DNA from: Hydrocarboniphaga daqingensis
GTDB taxonomy: Bacteria; Pseudomonadota; Gammaproteobacteria; Nevskiales; Nevskiaceae
Direction of reading: 5' to 3'
DNA length: 42,532 nucleotides
Assembly: GCF_900129825.1 (NCBI RefSeq)
Contig: NZ_FQWZ01000010.1
Location: 1-42,532, forward strand
Below, in pieces: positions 1 through 8,763 of the stretch. The notes below the pieces were generated by a model. That model worked only from the letters and a program-made list of their open reading frames with translations, searched no databases and had not been told where the DNA came from. The position numbers and the translations under genes are program-made. Within the stretch, counting starts at the first letter, position 1; each line of letters starts with the position of its first letter.

Positions 1-3000
1 CCGCTCAATGTCGCGGCCAACTATGTTGATCGCATCTCCAAGGGCGACATCCCGCCGGCGATCACCGATAGTTACAACGGTGACTTCAATACGATCAAGA
101 ACAACCTGAATCGGGCGATCGACGCCGTCAACAAGATGGTCGACGACGCCGGCATTCTCGCCAAGGCCGCGGTTGAGGGGCGGCTCGCGACCCGCGCCGA
201 CGCGTCCAAGCACGAGGGTGATTTCCGCAAGATTGTCCAGGGCGTCAACGACACACTGGATGCCGTCATCGGTCCGCTCAATGTCGCGGCGAACTACGTC
301 GACCGGATCTCCAAGGGTGATATCCCGCCGGCAATCACCGACAGCTACAACGGTGACTTCAACACGATTAAGAACAACCTGAATCGGGCGATCGACGCGG
401 TCAACAAGATGGTCGCCGACGCCGGCATCCTCGCCAAGGCTGCGGTTGAAGGTCGCCTCGCGACCCGAGCCGACGCGACCAAGCACGAAGGCGACTTCCG
501 CAAGATCGTTCAGGGTGTCAATGACACGCTGGATGCCGTCATCGGCCCGCTGAATGTTGCAGCGAACTACGTCGACCGGATCTCCAAGGGCGACATCCCG
601 CCCGCAATCACCGACAGCTACAACGGCGACTTCAACACGATCAAGAACAACCTGAACCGGGCGATCGATGCCGTCAACAAGATGGTGGCCGACGCCGACG
701 TGCTGGCCAAGGCGGCCGTCGAAGGCCGCCTGGCAACCCGAGCCGATGCCAGCAAGCACGAAGGCGACTTCCGCAAGATCGTCCAGGGCGTCAACGACAC
801 GCTGGATGCCGTCATCGGCCCGCTCAATGTGGCGGCCAACTATGTCGACCGGATCTCCAAGGGCGACATTCCGCCGGCGATCACCGACAGCTACAACGGC
901 GATTTCAATACGATCAAGAACAACCTGAATCGTGCCATCGACGCCGTCAACAAGATGGTGGCTGATGCTGATGTGTTGGCCAAGGCGGCGATTGAGGGCC
1001 GGCTGTCGACCCGCGCCGACGCGTCGAAGCACGAGGGTGACTTCCGCAAGATTGTCCAGGGCGTCAACGACACGCTGGATGCCGTCATCGGCCCGCTCAA
1101 TGTGGCGGCCAACTATGTTGACCGGATCTCGAAGGGCGACATCCCGCCGGCGATCACGGATAGCTACAACGGCGACTTCAACACGATCAAGAACAACCTG
1201 AATCGTGCAATCGATGCGGTCAACAAGATGGTTGGCGACGCCGGCATTCTCGCCAAGGCCGCGGTCGAAGGTCGGTTGTCGACCCGTGCCGATGCATCCA
1301 AGCACGAAGGCGACTTCCGCAAGATCGTGCAGGGCGTCAACGACACACTCGACGCGGTGATCGGCCCGCTCAATGTGGCGGCTAACTACGTCGATCGGAT
1401 CTCGAAGGGCGATATCCCGCCGGCGATCACCGACAGCTACAACGGTGACTTCAATACGATCAAGAACAACTTGAATCGGGCGATCGACGCCGTCAACAAG
1501 ATGGTGGCTGATGCTGATGTATTGGCCAAGGCGGCGGTCGAAGGGCGCCTTTCGACCCGAGCCGACGCGACCAAGCACGAAGGTGACTTCCGCAAGATCG
1601 TCCAGGGCGTCAACGACACACTGGATGCCGTCATTGGCCCGCTGAATGTTGCGGCGAACTACGTCGACCGGATCTCCAAGGGCGACATCCCGCCGGCGAT
1701 CACCGACAGCTATAACGGAGACTTCAATACGATCAAGAGCAACCTGAATCGGGCCATCGACGCCGTCAACAAGATGGTCGATGACGCCGGCATCCTCGCC
1801 AAGGCGGCCGTCGAAGGTCGCCTCGCGACTCGAGCCGACGCGTCCAAGCACGAAGGCGACTTCCGCAAGATCGTCCAGGGCGTCAACGATACGCTGGATG
1901 CCGTCATCGGCCCGCTGAATGTTGCGGCGAACTACGTCGACCGGATCTCCAAGGGCGACATCCCGCCGGCGATCACCGACAGCTACAACGGCGACTTCAA
2001 CACGATCAAGAACAACTTGAATCGGGCTATCGCAGCGGTCAACAAAATGGTCGATGACGCCGGCATTCTGGCCAAGGCGGCCGTCGAGGGGCAGCTGTCG
2101 ACCCGCGCCGACGCGACCAAGCACGAAGGTGACTTCCGCAAGATCGTCCAGGGCGTCAACGATACGCTGGATGCCGTCATCGGCCCGCTCAACGTCGCCG
2201 CGAACTATGTCGATCGGATCTCGAAGGGCGACATCCCGACGAAGATCACCGACAACTACAACGGCGACTTCAACACGATCAAGAACAACCTCAACACGTG
2301 TATCGATGCGGTGAACATGCTGGTCGGTGACGCCGGTGTGCTGGCCAAGGCTGCAGTGGAGGGCAAGCTGGCCACACGTGCCGATGCTGCCAAGCACCAG
2401 GGTGACTTCCGCAAGATCGTCCAAGGCGTCAATGACACGCTGGATGCGGTCATCGGGCCGCTGAATGTTGCGGCGAACTACGTTGATCGCATCTCCAAGG
2501 GTGACATCCCCCCGGCGATCACCGACAGCTACAACGGTGACTTCAACACGATCAAGAACAACTTGAATCGGGCCATTGATGCGGTCAACAAGATGGTCGA
2601 CGACGCCGGCGTGCTGGCCAAGGCAGCCGTCGAGGGTCGGCTGGCCACGCGAGCGGATGCCACCAAGCATGAAGGCGACTTCCGCCGGATCGTGCAAGGT
2701 GTCAACGACACGCTGGATGCGGTCATCGGGCCGTTGAATGTGGCTGCGACTTATGTCGACCGCATCTCGAAGGGCGATATCCCGACGCGGATCACCGACA
2801 GCTACAACGGCGACTTCAACACGATCAAGAACAACCTCAATACCTGCATCGACGCTGTCAATGCGCTGGTGGCCGACGCCGATATGCTGGCAAAGGCCGC
2901 CGTTGAGGGCAAGCTGGCGACCCGTGCCGACGCGACCAAGCATTCCGGCGACTTCCGTAAGATCGTGCAAGGTGTCAACGAGACACTCGATGCGGTCATC
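1..3000 (+). repeat. In-frame 273 bp tandem repeat array (double-HAMP units)
   Basis: The period is exactly 273 bp (91 codons). Ten complete units start at 136, 409, 682, 955, 1228, 1501, 1774, 2047, 2320 and 2593. A 135 bp partial unit precedes them (1-135), and a half unit (2866-3000) leads into diverged HAMPs. Most units are almost identical in protein and differ mainly at third codon positions. Units 8 and 10 differ in their second half (PTKI or PTRI in place of PPAI, and NTCIDAVN in place of NRAIDAVN). Such an array invites unequal recombination and is easily mis-assembled from short reads, so copy number should be treated with care. Confidence 0.95.
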
Positions 3001-4122
3001 GGGCCGATCAACGAGATTCGCGGTGTCATGTCGGTCGTCGAGCAGGGCCGTCTGAGTCAGCGCGTTGAGCAGAACTTCAAGGGCGACCTGCAGGAGCTGC
3101 GCAACTCAATCAACAACACGCTCGCCGCCATCGTGGCGCCCATTAACGACGTCATGCGGGTGATGACAGCCGTTGCCAGTGGCGATCTGTCACAGACGGT
3201 AACCGTCGAGTGCCGCGGCGACATGATCCAGTTGCGTGAAGCGGTCGAGAGTACGGTCGGCCGACTGGCAACGACGGTCACCGATATTCTCGAATCATCG
3301 ACGTCCCTCAGTGAGTCGATCCGTCAGGTGTCGAGCACGGCGCAGCAACTGTCTCAGGCGGCGAGCGAGCAGGCTGCCGGTGTCGAGCAGACCAGTTCGT
3401 CGATCGAAGAGATGTCAGCGTCCATTACGCAAAACACTGACAATTCCAAGGTCACCGACGGTATCGCATCCAAGGCTGCCAAGGAGGCCGTCGAAGGTGG
3501 GCAGTCGGTCGGCGCCACGGTCACGGCGATGAAGAGCATCGCGGAGAAGATCAGCATCATCGACGACATTGCCTATCAGACCAATCTGCTGGCGCTCAAT
3601 GCTGCGATCGAGGCGGCTCGTGCCGGTGAGCATGGCAAGGGCTTCGCGGTCGTCGCAGCCGAGGTTCGCAAGCTGGCGGAGCGCAGCCAGGTGGCGGCGC
3701 AGGAAATCGGCGAAGTCGCCAAGAATAGCGTGTCGCTTGCTGAGAAGGCGGGCAAGCTGCTTGACGAGATGGTGCCGTCGATTCGTCGAACCTCCGATCT
3801 GGTACAGGAGATCACGGCTGCATCGCAGGAGCAGTCGGCCGGTGTCGGTCAGATTACCGCAGCGATGTCGCAGCTCAGTAAGACCACGCAGGTCAATGCG
3901 TCGTCTGCCGAAGAACTGGCCGCGACCGCCGATGAGATGAGCAACCAGTCGGCGCAGTTGCAGCAGCTGGTGTCGTTCTTCAAGGTCGACGACAAGCGTC
4001 CGGCACGGCAGATGCCGGTCATGCAGCAGCGGTCCAAGGTAACTCGGCTGTCGATGGCCGGACGCGGCAGCGCCGCGGTTGCCGTCAGCAGCAACGCTGA
4101 ACCGGGCTTCGTCGAGTTCTAG
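1..4122 (+). CDS. Methyl-accepting chemotaxis protein with a long poly-HAMP array (5' end outside window)
   Basis: The frame is open from base 1 to a TAG at 4120-4122, so the gene starts upstream; 1,373 residues are visible. Bases 1-3000 encode a tandem array of a 91-residue unit. Each unit looks like two consecutive HAMP domains, with a repeated Gly-Asp plus helix pattern (EGDF...[10 protein letters not shown], then [12 protein letters not shown]). Two more diverged HAMP-like segments follow (about 3000-3270), then a normal cytoplasmic signalling hairpin. Its tip [20 protein letters not shown] begins at 3562 and is followed by the [18 protein letters not shown] type segment. Gln/Glu-rich methylation helices lie near 3355-3420 and 3815-3940. 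No membrane segment or ligand domain is visible; if present they are upstream. There is no C-terminal CheR-tethering pentapeptide. The family relays signals through HAMP coiled coils to CheA/CheW. cheW and cheR follow directly, so this is one chemosensory operon. Function class is certain; the ligand is unknown. Confidence 0.96.
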   Translation, partial: PLNVAANYVDRISKGDIPPAITDSYNGDFNTIKNNLNRAIDAVNKMVDDAGILAKAAVEGRLATRADASKHEGDFRKIVQGVNDTLDAVIGPLNVAANYVDRISKGDIPPAITDSYNGDFNTIKNNLNRAIDAVNKMVADAGILAKAAVEGRLATRADATKHEGDFRKIVQGVNDTLDAVIGPLNVAANYVDRISKGDIPPAITDSYNGDFNTIKNNLNRAIDAVNKMVADADVLAKAAVEGRLATRADASKHEGDFRKIVQGVNDTLDAVIGPLNVAANYVDRISKGDIPPAITDSYNGDFNTIKNNLNRAIDAVNKMVADADVLAKAAIEGRLSTRADASKHEGDFRKIVQGVNDTLDAVIGPLNVAANYVDRISKGDIPPAITDSYNGDFNTIKNNLNRAIDAVNKMVGDAGILAKAAVEGRLSTRADASKHEGDFRKIVQGVNDTLDAVIGPLNVAANYVDRISKGDIPPAITDSYNGDFNTIKNNLNRAIDAVNKMVADADVLAKAAVEGRLSTRADATKHEGDFRKIVQGVNDTLDAVIGPLNVAANYVDRISKGDIPPAITDSYNGDFNTIKSNLNRAIDAVNKMVDDAGILAKAAVEGRLATRADASKHEGDFRKIVQGVNDTLDAVIGPLNVAANYVDRISKGDIPPAITDSYNGDFNTIKNNLNRAIAAVNKMVDDAGILAKAAVEGQLSTRADATKHEGDFRKIVQGVNDTLDAVIGPLNVAANYVDRISKGDIPTKITDNYNGDFNTIKNNLNTCIDAVNMLVGDAGVLAKAAVEGKLATRADAAKHQGDFRKIVQGVNDTLDAVIGPLNVAANYVDRISKGDIPPAITDSYNGDFNTIKNNLNRAIDAVNKMVDDAGVLAKAAVEGRLATRADATKHEGDFRRIVQGVNDTLDAVIGPLNVAATYVDRISKGDIPTRITDSYNGDFNTIKNNLNTCIDAVNALVADADMLAKAAVEGKLATRADATKHSGDFRKIVQGVNETLDAVIGPINEIRGVMSVVEQGRLSQRVEQNFKGDLQELRNSINNTLAAIVAPINDVMRVMTAVASGDLSQTVTVECRGDMIQLREAVESTVGRLATTVTDILESSTSLSESIRQVSSTAQQLSQAASEQAAGVEQTSSSIEEMSASITQNTDNSKVTDGIASKAAKEAVEGGQSVGATVTAMKSIAEKISIIDDIAYQTNLLALNAAIEAARAGEHGKGFAVVAAEVRKLAERSQVAAQEIGEVAKNSVSLAEKAGKLLDEMVPSIRRTSDLVQEITAASQEQSAGVGQITAAMSQLSKTTQVNASSAEELAATADEMSNQSAQLQQLVSFFKVDDKRPARQMPVMQQRSKVTRLSMAGRGSAAVAVSSNAEPGFVEF

Positions 4123-4132
4123 GGAGATCGTC

Positions 4133-4699
4133 GTGAAAGAAGCCAGATCCAAGGTGCAGGCGGCGACGTCCGATCAGCAGCAGTATCTGACGTTCGTGCT
4201 CGGTGGCGAGATGTTCGCCATCGGCATCCTCGCCGTGAAGGAGATCATCGAGTACGGCGGCATGACCGCGGTACCGATGATGCCGGAGTCGATACGCGGC
4301 GTGATCAATCTGCGTGGCTCGGTGGTTCCGGTGGTCGACCTGGCGAGGTTGTTCGGGCGACCGTCGTCACCGATCACGCGACGGACTTGTAATGTCATCG
4401 TCGAGGTTGAGAGCGAAACCGGACGACAGGACGTGGGCGTCGTCGTCGACGCTGTCAGCGAAGTGCTCGAGATCCGGCAGGATGAGATCGAACCGCCACC
4501 GAGCTTCGGTGCGCGCCTGCGCACCGATTTCATGGTCGGTATGGGCAAAGTCGCCAACTCGTTCGTGATCCTGCTGAATGTCGACAAAATACTGGCGCTC
4601 GACGATCTCGACTCCGTGGCGGCGGCTGCTGCAGCGGCGATTGATGACGAAGGCGCGATTCCAGCGACACGCGACACTCACGAGCCCGCGATAGCCTGA
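4133..4699 (+). CDS. cheW: CheW-type chemotaxis coupling protein
   Basis: The product is a 188-residue cytoplasmic adaptor that links receptor tips to the kinase CheA. The single CheW domain is recognisable: a start of the type QQYLTFVLGGEMFAIGILAV, the turn RGVINLRGSVVPVVDLARLF, and a C-terminal strand VILLNVDKILALDDL. The tail is Ala- and acid-rich and probably disordered. I chose the GTG at 4133 because AGGGAG lies six bases upstream and overlaps the receptor stop codon. An in-frame ATG at 4079 would overlap the receptor gene by 44 bases and add residues foreign to the family. The 10-base gap to the receptor gene indicates co-transcription and coupled translation. Confidence 0.93.
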   Translation: MKEARSKVQAATSDQQQYLTFVLGGEMFAIGILAVKEIIEYGGMTAVPMMPESIRGVINLRGSVVPVVDLARLFGRPSSPITRRTCNVIVEVESETGRQDVGVVVDAVSEVLEIRQDEIEPPPSFGARLRTDFMVGMGKVANSFVILLNVDKILALDDLDSVAAAAAAAIDDEGAIPATRDTHEPAIA

Positions 4700-4714
4700 A
4701 TCAGGTCAGCGGCC

Positions 4715-4744
4715 CCGCGCATCCGTTTCGAAGCGGATGCGCGG
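4715..4744 (+). terminator. Perfect 11 bp hairpin after cheW (possible terminator or mRNA-stabilising element)
   Basis: CCGCGCATCCG (4715-4725) pairs perfectly with CGGATGCGCGG (4734-4744) around an 8-base loop. No T-run follows, so it is not a classical intrinsic terminator. It lies 16 bases past the cheW stop and could attenuate expression of cheR or protect the 3' end of the receptor-cheW message. Confidence 0.5.
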
Positions 4745-4795
4745 CTCATTGCCCGGCACGCACGCACTGCGGCCAGGCAGCACAGCGGAGTACCT

Positions 4796-4930
4796 GTGAC
4801 CTATCGCCTGATTCACTTGCCGCCACGCTGCAACCGTGTTGTCACGGTCAGCGGCGCTGGCGGCCGGATCACGGACATCATCTGCCACGACCGGGATGAC
4901 GCGGCGTCATCGACCTTCGGTCGAGGCTGA
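4796..4930 (+). CDS. Possible small protein between cheW and cheR (44 residues)
   Basis: This is a short reading frame from GTG 4796 to TGA 4928-4930, ending three bases before cheR. GCGGAG sits about five bases before the start, and third codon positions are GC-rich like those of the neighbours. The product would begin VTYRLIHLPPRCNRVVTVSG and has no recognisable domain, signal peptide or membrane segment. It may instead be untranslated leader of cheR, and a start this close to the hairpin at 4715-4744 could mean a leader peptide. I would not assert a function. Confidence 0.3.
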   Translation: MTYRLIHLPPRCNRVVTVSGAGGRITDIICHDRDDAASSTFGRG

Positions 4931-4933
4931 TCC

Positions 4934-5803
4934 GTGCCCGGTACCAACAAGCTAATTTACGAAAGTCCGGATCTATCGCCGTCCGAGTTCGAGCTGTTCC
5001 GCAAACTCATTTATCAGCGTGCTGGCATTGCCTTGTCGGACAACAAGAGTCTGCTGGTCAGCTCGCGTCTCGCGCGGCGGTTGCGCGGTCTGTCATTGCC
5101 GACGTTCCGCGATTATCACCGCCTGCTGCAACAGCCCGATCAAGCCGCCGAGTTGCAGACGGCGATCGATCTGCTGACGACCAACGAAACCTACTTCTTC
5201 CGCGAGAGCCGGCATTTTGATGTGATTGCCGATCATGCCCGCAATCACGGCAGGAGCCAGGGACCGTACCGGATCTGGAGCGCGGCTTGTTCCAGCGGCG
5301 AGGAGCCTTATGGGCTCGCAATGGTGCTGAACGAACGGCTCGGCGAGTCGGGCTGGGAGATTGTTGCCAGCGATCTGAGTGCGACGATGCTGGCCCGCGC
5401 TCGTGAAGCCCGCTACGACATTGCAGCGGCGCGGCAGATTCCGCCCGCCTATCTACGACGCTACTGTCTGAAGGGGACTGGGGCGTTCGATGACACCTTG
5501 TTGATCCAGCGCCATCTGCGATCGCGGGTCAGCTTCGACCAAGTCAATCTGAACGAAGCCTTGCCGCCACTGGGATTGTTTGACGCGATCCTGATCCGGA
5601 ACGTCATGATCTACTTCGATGCCGAGACCAAGCAGCGCGTCGTCGACCGGCTGTTGGCGGTCCTGCGTCCGGGGGGGCTTCTGATCGTCAGCCATGCCGA
5701 GTCGCTCAACGGCATCACAGGACCGTTGATCAAGGTGTCTCCGTCGATCTACCAGCGTCCTGGTCGGGTCGAAGTCGATTACCGTCGCCGGCAGCTGCCG
5801 TAG
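4934..5803 (+). CDS. cheR: CheR chemoreceptor glutamate methyltransferase
   Basis: This 289-residue enzyme transfers methyl groups from S-adenosylmethionine to glutamates in receptor methylation helices, which drives adaptation. The N-terminal helical domain (about residues 10-80) is followed by the conserved TNETYFFRE segment. The SAM-binding motif WSAACSSGEEP is at residues 115-125, and a late motif of the type FDAILIRNVMIYFD is followed by LRPGGLLIVSHAESL. Length and motif order are normal for the family. The start is a GTG at 4934 with a weak CGAGG upstream. Its position directly after the receptor and cheW implies that it methylates this poly-HAMP receptor. cheD and cheB are not in the window. 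Confidence 0.95.
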   Translation: MPGTNKLIYESPDLSPSEFELFRKLIYQRAGIALSDNKSLLVSSRLARRLRGLSLPTFRDYHRLLQQPDQAAELQTAIDLLTTNETYFFRESRHFDVIADHARNHGRSQGPYRIWSAACSSGEEPYGLAMVLNERLGESGWEIVASDLSATMLARAREARYDIAAARQIPPAYLRRYCLKGTGAFDDTLLIQRHLRSRVSFDQVNLNEALPPLGLFDAILIRNVMIYFDAETKQRVVDRLLAVLRPGGLLIVSHAESLNGITGPLIKVSPSIYQRPGRVEVDYRRRQLP

Positions 5804-5851
5804 ACTGAGGTCATTGGCGGGTACAAGCCCGCGCAACCGGTACGGGCGTCG

Positions 5852-6991
5852 ATGACGGTGGCAATAATCTGGCAGCACGCGATCCGCGCGGCCGCTTTCA
5901 TCATGGTGTGGGCCCTGTTCGGCGCGCCTGCTGGAGCGGCGGTGCCCGACACCATCCAGACTCAGCTGCAACGCGGCATCAACCTGAGTTTCTGGTTCAC
6001 CTATCGCGGCGACCCGTCGATCGATCCGCAACGCTTCCGTCCCGACGACGCTGACCTGCGTCAGCTGCGTGCTGTTGGCTTTCGCCATGCGAGGATCGCA
6101 TTCGACCACGCTTGGCTGGTCGATCCGGTCGATGCGCGCCGGGTCAATCCGCAAAAGGTCGACGAACTCGGCGCTGCACTGCAGAAGGTCGCGTCATTCG
6201 GCCTGCTGCCCGTGTTGACGATGAATGCCGACAACGCGTTCCTGCAGCGACTGCTGACACAGCCTGCGGTACGCGACAGCACGGCTGCGTTCTGGTGGAG
6301 CCTGTCACGCGCGCTGGCGGCGAGGCTGCCGGCCGACAAGCTGGTGTTCGAAGTCTTGAATGAGCCGGCGACCGACGACGCTGCGGCGTCGCTGAAGGTG
6401 ATGCAGACGCTTGCCGGTGCGGTCCGCGACGCAGCGCCTCGCCACACGATCGTCGTGGCGGGACACAAGTACTCGTCGGTCGACGAACTGGTCGCGCTGG
6501 TGCCGTTTCAGGATGACAACCTGGTCTACACCTTCCACTTTTACGAGCCGTTCAATTTCACGCACCAGGGCGCCACTTGGGGCTGGCCGATGTGGACGCG
6601 GTTTCACGACTTTCCGTATCCGTCATCACCCGCGGCGATGGCGCCGCTGCTGCCTCAGCTGGACGAGGAGGCCCGGTCGCATGCGGCTTGGTACGGCCAG
6701 CAGGCCTGGAACCGGGACAAGCTGGCCGCGATGCTGGATCGCGTGGCGGCCTGGCGCGATCAGCACCGGGTCGTCGTCTGGTGCAGCGAGTTCGGCGTGC
6801 TGAAGACGTACGCCCCGCCGACATCGCGCCAGGCCTGGCTGCGCGACACCCGCGAACTGCTCGACGCGCGGCAGATCGGCTGGGCACATTTCGACTTTAG
6901 CCAGCACATGGGGCTGGTCGATGGCGTCCAAGGCGCCAGGCAATGGGATCGTGGCGCGGTACAGGCCTTGGGCCTGACGGCTCCGCGTTGA
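5852..6991 (+). CDS. Secreted glycoside hydrolase family 5 (cellulase-like) protein
   Basis: The product has 379 residues. An N-terminal hydrophobic stretch (about 12-30) ending AGAA looks like a signal peptide, so it should act in the periplasm or outside the cell. The mature part opens with GINLSFWF, a typical first strand of GH5 barrels. The acid/base glutamate is E171 in FEVLNEP and the nucleophile is E313 in VVWCSEFGV; HFYEPFNFTHQG supplies the substrate-site His/Tyr. GH5 enzymes cleave beta-linked glucans or mannans with retention. The substrate cannot be told from sequence alone. The gene sits 48 bases after cheR but reads as a separate function, and a glycan cluster begins about 4.6 kb downstream. 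Confidence 0.85.
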   Translation: MTVAIIWQHAIRAAAFIMVWALFGAPAGAAVPDTIQTQLQRGINLSFWFTYRGDPSIDPQRFRPDDADLRQLRAVGFRHARIAFDHAWLVDPVDARRVNPQKVDELGAALQKVASFGLLPVLTMNADNAFLQRLLTQPAVRDSTAAFWWSLSRALAARLPADKLVFEVLNEPATDDAAASLKVMQTLAGAVRDAAPRHTIVVAGHKYSSVDELVALVPFQDDNLVYTFHFYEPFNFTHQGATWGWPMWTRFHDFPYPSSPAAMAPLLPQLDEEARSHAAWYGQQAWNRDKLAAMLDRVAAWRDQHRVVVWCSEFGVLKTYAPPTSRQAWLRDTRELLDARQIGWAHFDFSQHMGLVDGVQGARQWDRGAVQALGLTAPR

Positions 6992-7047
6992 CCGTAGGGC
7001 CCGACGCCCCCGGCGCCCGGTGGGTGGTCGAGGCGTGGGTGCGCCTC

Positions 7048-7053
7048 TAGAAT
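7048..7053 (+). promoter_or_regulatory. Possible -10 box (TAGAAT) upstream of the phosphoethanolamine transferase gene
   Basis: TAGAAT differs from TATAAT at one base and lies 54 bases before the start at 7108. A short GAGGCG/CGCCTC hairpin (7030-7047) is just upstream. No good -35 box is seen at the usual spacing, so this is weak support. Confidence 0.25.
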
Positions 7054-7107
7054 CGCGCCTCGCCGCGTTGTCGCGGTCCCCTCCCAAGCCTGATCGATGA
7101 GCCTTCG

Positions 7108-8745
7108 ATGACGGCGCGATTGATCGCGCTCAGCTGCTTTTGCCGACGCCATCACGTGGCGGTCGGCACCCTGGTGCTGGCCATCGCCTACCTGTTGGCC
7201 GATGTCGGCTGGCGCGAAACCGGCAAGGCGGCATTGGTTTATGCATTAGGCGCCTATGCATTGTCGGCCCCGTGGCTGCCGGCCTCGGCAGCGCTGCTGC
7301 TCACCGGACTGTGGCGGTTGGCCTTTGTCGCCGATCTCGGCGTGCGGTCCCTGCTGTTGGCGGTGTACCACACGCGGCCGGACACCGTGCTGGTCGTCGA
7401 TGCGGTGGCCAACACCACCAGCGAGGAGTCGGCCGAGTTCCTGATGCAGTACTGGCGCCTGTTGCTGCTCTACGGCGCCGGAGCCTTGCTGCTGGGACTG
7501 TTGCTGACGCTGATCGATCGCCGATATCCGCGTGCCCATCTGCCGAGCCCTGTCAGCGCCGTGGTCGTGGCCCTGCTGTTCGCCGGGCTGCATTTCAACC
7601 CGACATTCCGCAAGAGCAACCCCTTGTACTTCTGGCCGTCTCAGCTAGCACAGGTGCAGGCGTTTCAGCAGAACATCGAGCGGCTGCGTGCTGACCGCGA
7701 GCGCGCGCAGGCCTCGCTACCGGATTGGGCGCCGGTCTACACCGGTGCCCAGGCCCGGCACACGGTCGGCATCGTCATCGGCGAGAGCACGACGCGTTGG
7801 AACTGGCAACTGTATGGCTACAGCCGGGCGACGACGCCGGAGCTGAGCCACGCCGCGGCCAGCGACCCGCGGCTGAGCGTGTTTCGCGACGTGATCGCCG
7901 CGACCTCGGGGACGGTGTCCTCGTTCCGCTACATGCTGACGCCGCTGGCGCTCGACGAGCCGCTCGACGATGAAGCTGCGCCCAGCGTGCTGATGCTGGC
8001 GCGCGCTGCCGGCTACAAGGTGTTCTGGATCAGCAACCAGCACGACCGCTACATCAACCCGCGCTTTGCCGAAGAAGCCGACGTGCAGAAGCTGCTCAAT
8101 GTCGGCGGCAAACGCGGCGACCGGCGTCTCGACGAGGCGCTGATCCCCGAGTGGCAGGCCGCGCTGCGCGACCCGGCGCCCCGCAAGCTGATCATCGCCC
8201 ACCTGCTCGGTGCGCACCCGCATTACGAGCTGCGGTATCCCAAAGCCTATTCACATTACGTCGGCGTGCAGGACGAGGTCAGCCGCAAGCTGGCCGATCA
8301 AGGGCGCATGCCGTGGATCCGCGTCCAGCGCGACCAGTACGACAATGCGATGCGCTACCAGGACCACGTGATCGCCACGCTGTTGCGTGACTTCCAGCGT
8401 CAGGCCGGTACATCGGCAGCTTTCCTGTTCACGTCGGACCATGGGCAGGACGTCGGCCACATGCGCAACTTCGCCGGCCATTCGACCGATATGCCGGGCA
8501 TGGTCGTGCCGCTGCTGCTGTGGCGCAACGATGCGCCTCCGGCGACCCCGGCGCTGCAGATGCGCGCGTTTCAGAACGATGTGCTCGACTGGACGCTGCT
8601 CGACCTGCTCGACGTCCAGACCCGACGCGACCGGCCCGAGCTGAGCCTGATCGACCCGGCGTTCGCGCCGCGCGTGCGCCGCGTGCAGAGCGGCAACGCG
8701 GCCCCGGGTGCCACCGATCCCGAGGATCTGCCCGTCGTCCCCTGA
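7108..8745 (+). CDS. CptA/OpgE-like membrane phosphoethanolamine transferase (sulfatase fold)
   Basis: The product has 545 residues. Several hydrophobic segments lie in the first ~165 residues (about 17-34, 40-65, 110-130 and 143-160), followed by a periplasmic alkaline-phosphatase/sulfatase-fold domain. The nucleophile motif IGESTTRWNWQLYGY contains T228 and matches the GEST.R....LYGY pattern of CptA/OpgE proteins, followed by RATTPEL. A late metal-binding motif TSDHGQDVGH is followed by FAGHS. Family members move phosphoethanolamine from phosphatidylethanolamine to LPS core heptose or to periplasmic glucans. Because core-glycan and heptose genes lie downstream, LPS core is the likely acceptor here; that is inference. 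Confidence 0.85.
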   Translation: MTARLIALSCFCRRHHVAVGTLVLAIAYLLADVGWRETGKAALVYALGAYALSAPWLPASAALLLTGLWRLAFVADLGVRSLLLAVYHTRPDTVLVVDAVANTTSEESAEFLMQYWRLLLLYGAGALLLGLLLTLIDRRYPRAHLPSPVSAVVVALLFAGLHFNPTFRKSNPLYFWPSQLAQVQAFQQNIERLRADRERAQASLPDWAPVYTGAQARHTVGIVIGESTTRWNWQLYGYSRATTPELSHAAASDPRLSVFRDVIAATSGTVSSFRYMLTPLALDEPLDDEAAPSVLMLARAAGYKVFWISNQHDRYINPRFAEEADVQKLLNVGGKRGDRRLDEALIPEWQAALRDPAPRKLIIAHLLGAHPHYELRYPKAYSHYVGVQDEVSRKLADQGRMPWIRVQRDQYDNAMRYQDHVIATLLRDFQRQAGTSAAFLFTSDHGQDVGHMRNFAGHSTDMPGMVVPLLLWRNDAPPATPALQMRAFQNDVLDWTLLDLLDVQTRRDRPELSLIDPAFAPRVRRVQSGNAAPGATDPEDLPVVP

Positions 8746-8763
8746 ACCGCGCGACAATCGGCC

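Noticed and set aside
1-3000. CRISPR array or satellite DNA
   Set aside because: The repeats are 273 bp, contiguous, without spacers, and keep a single reading frame with HAMP features.
72-3055. A series of evenly spaced minus-strand and out-of-frame plus-strand frames over the receptor array
   Set aside because: They repeat at 273 bp because the coding array does. Their sequence is fully explained as shadows of the poly-HAMP frame.
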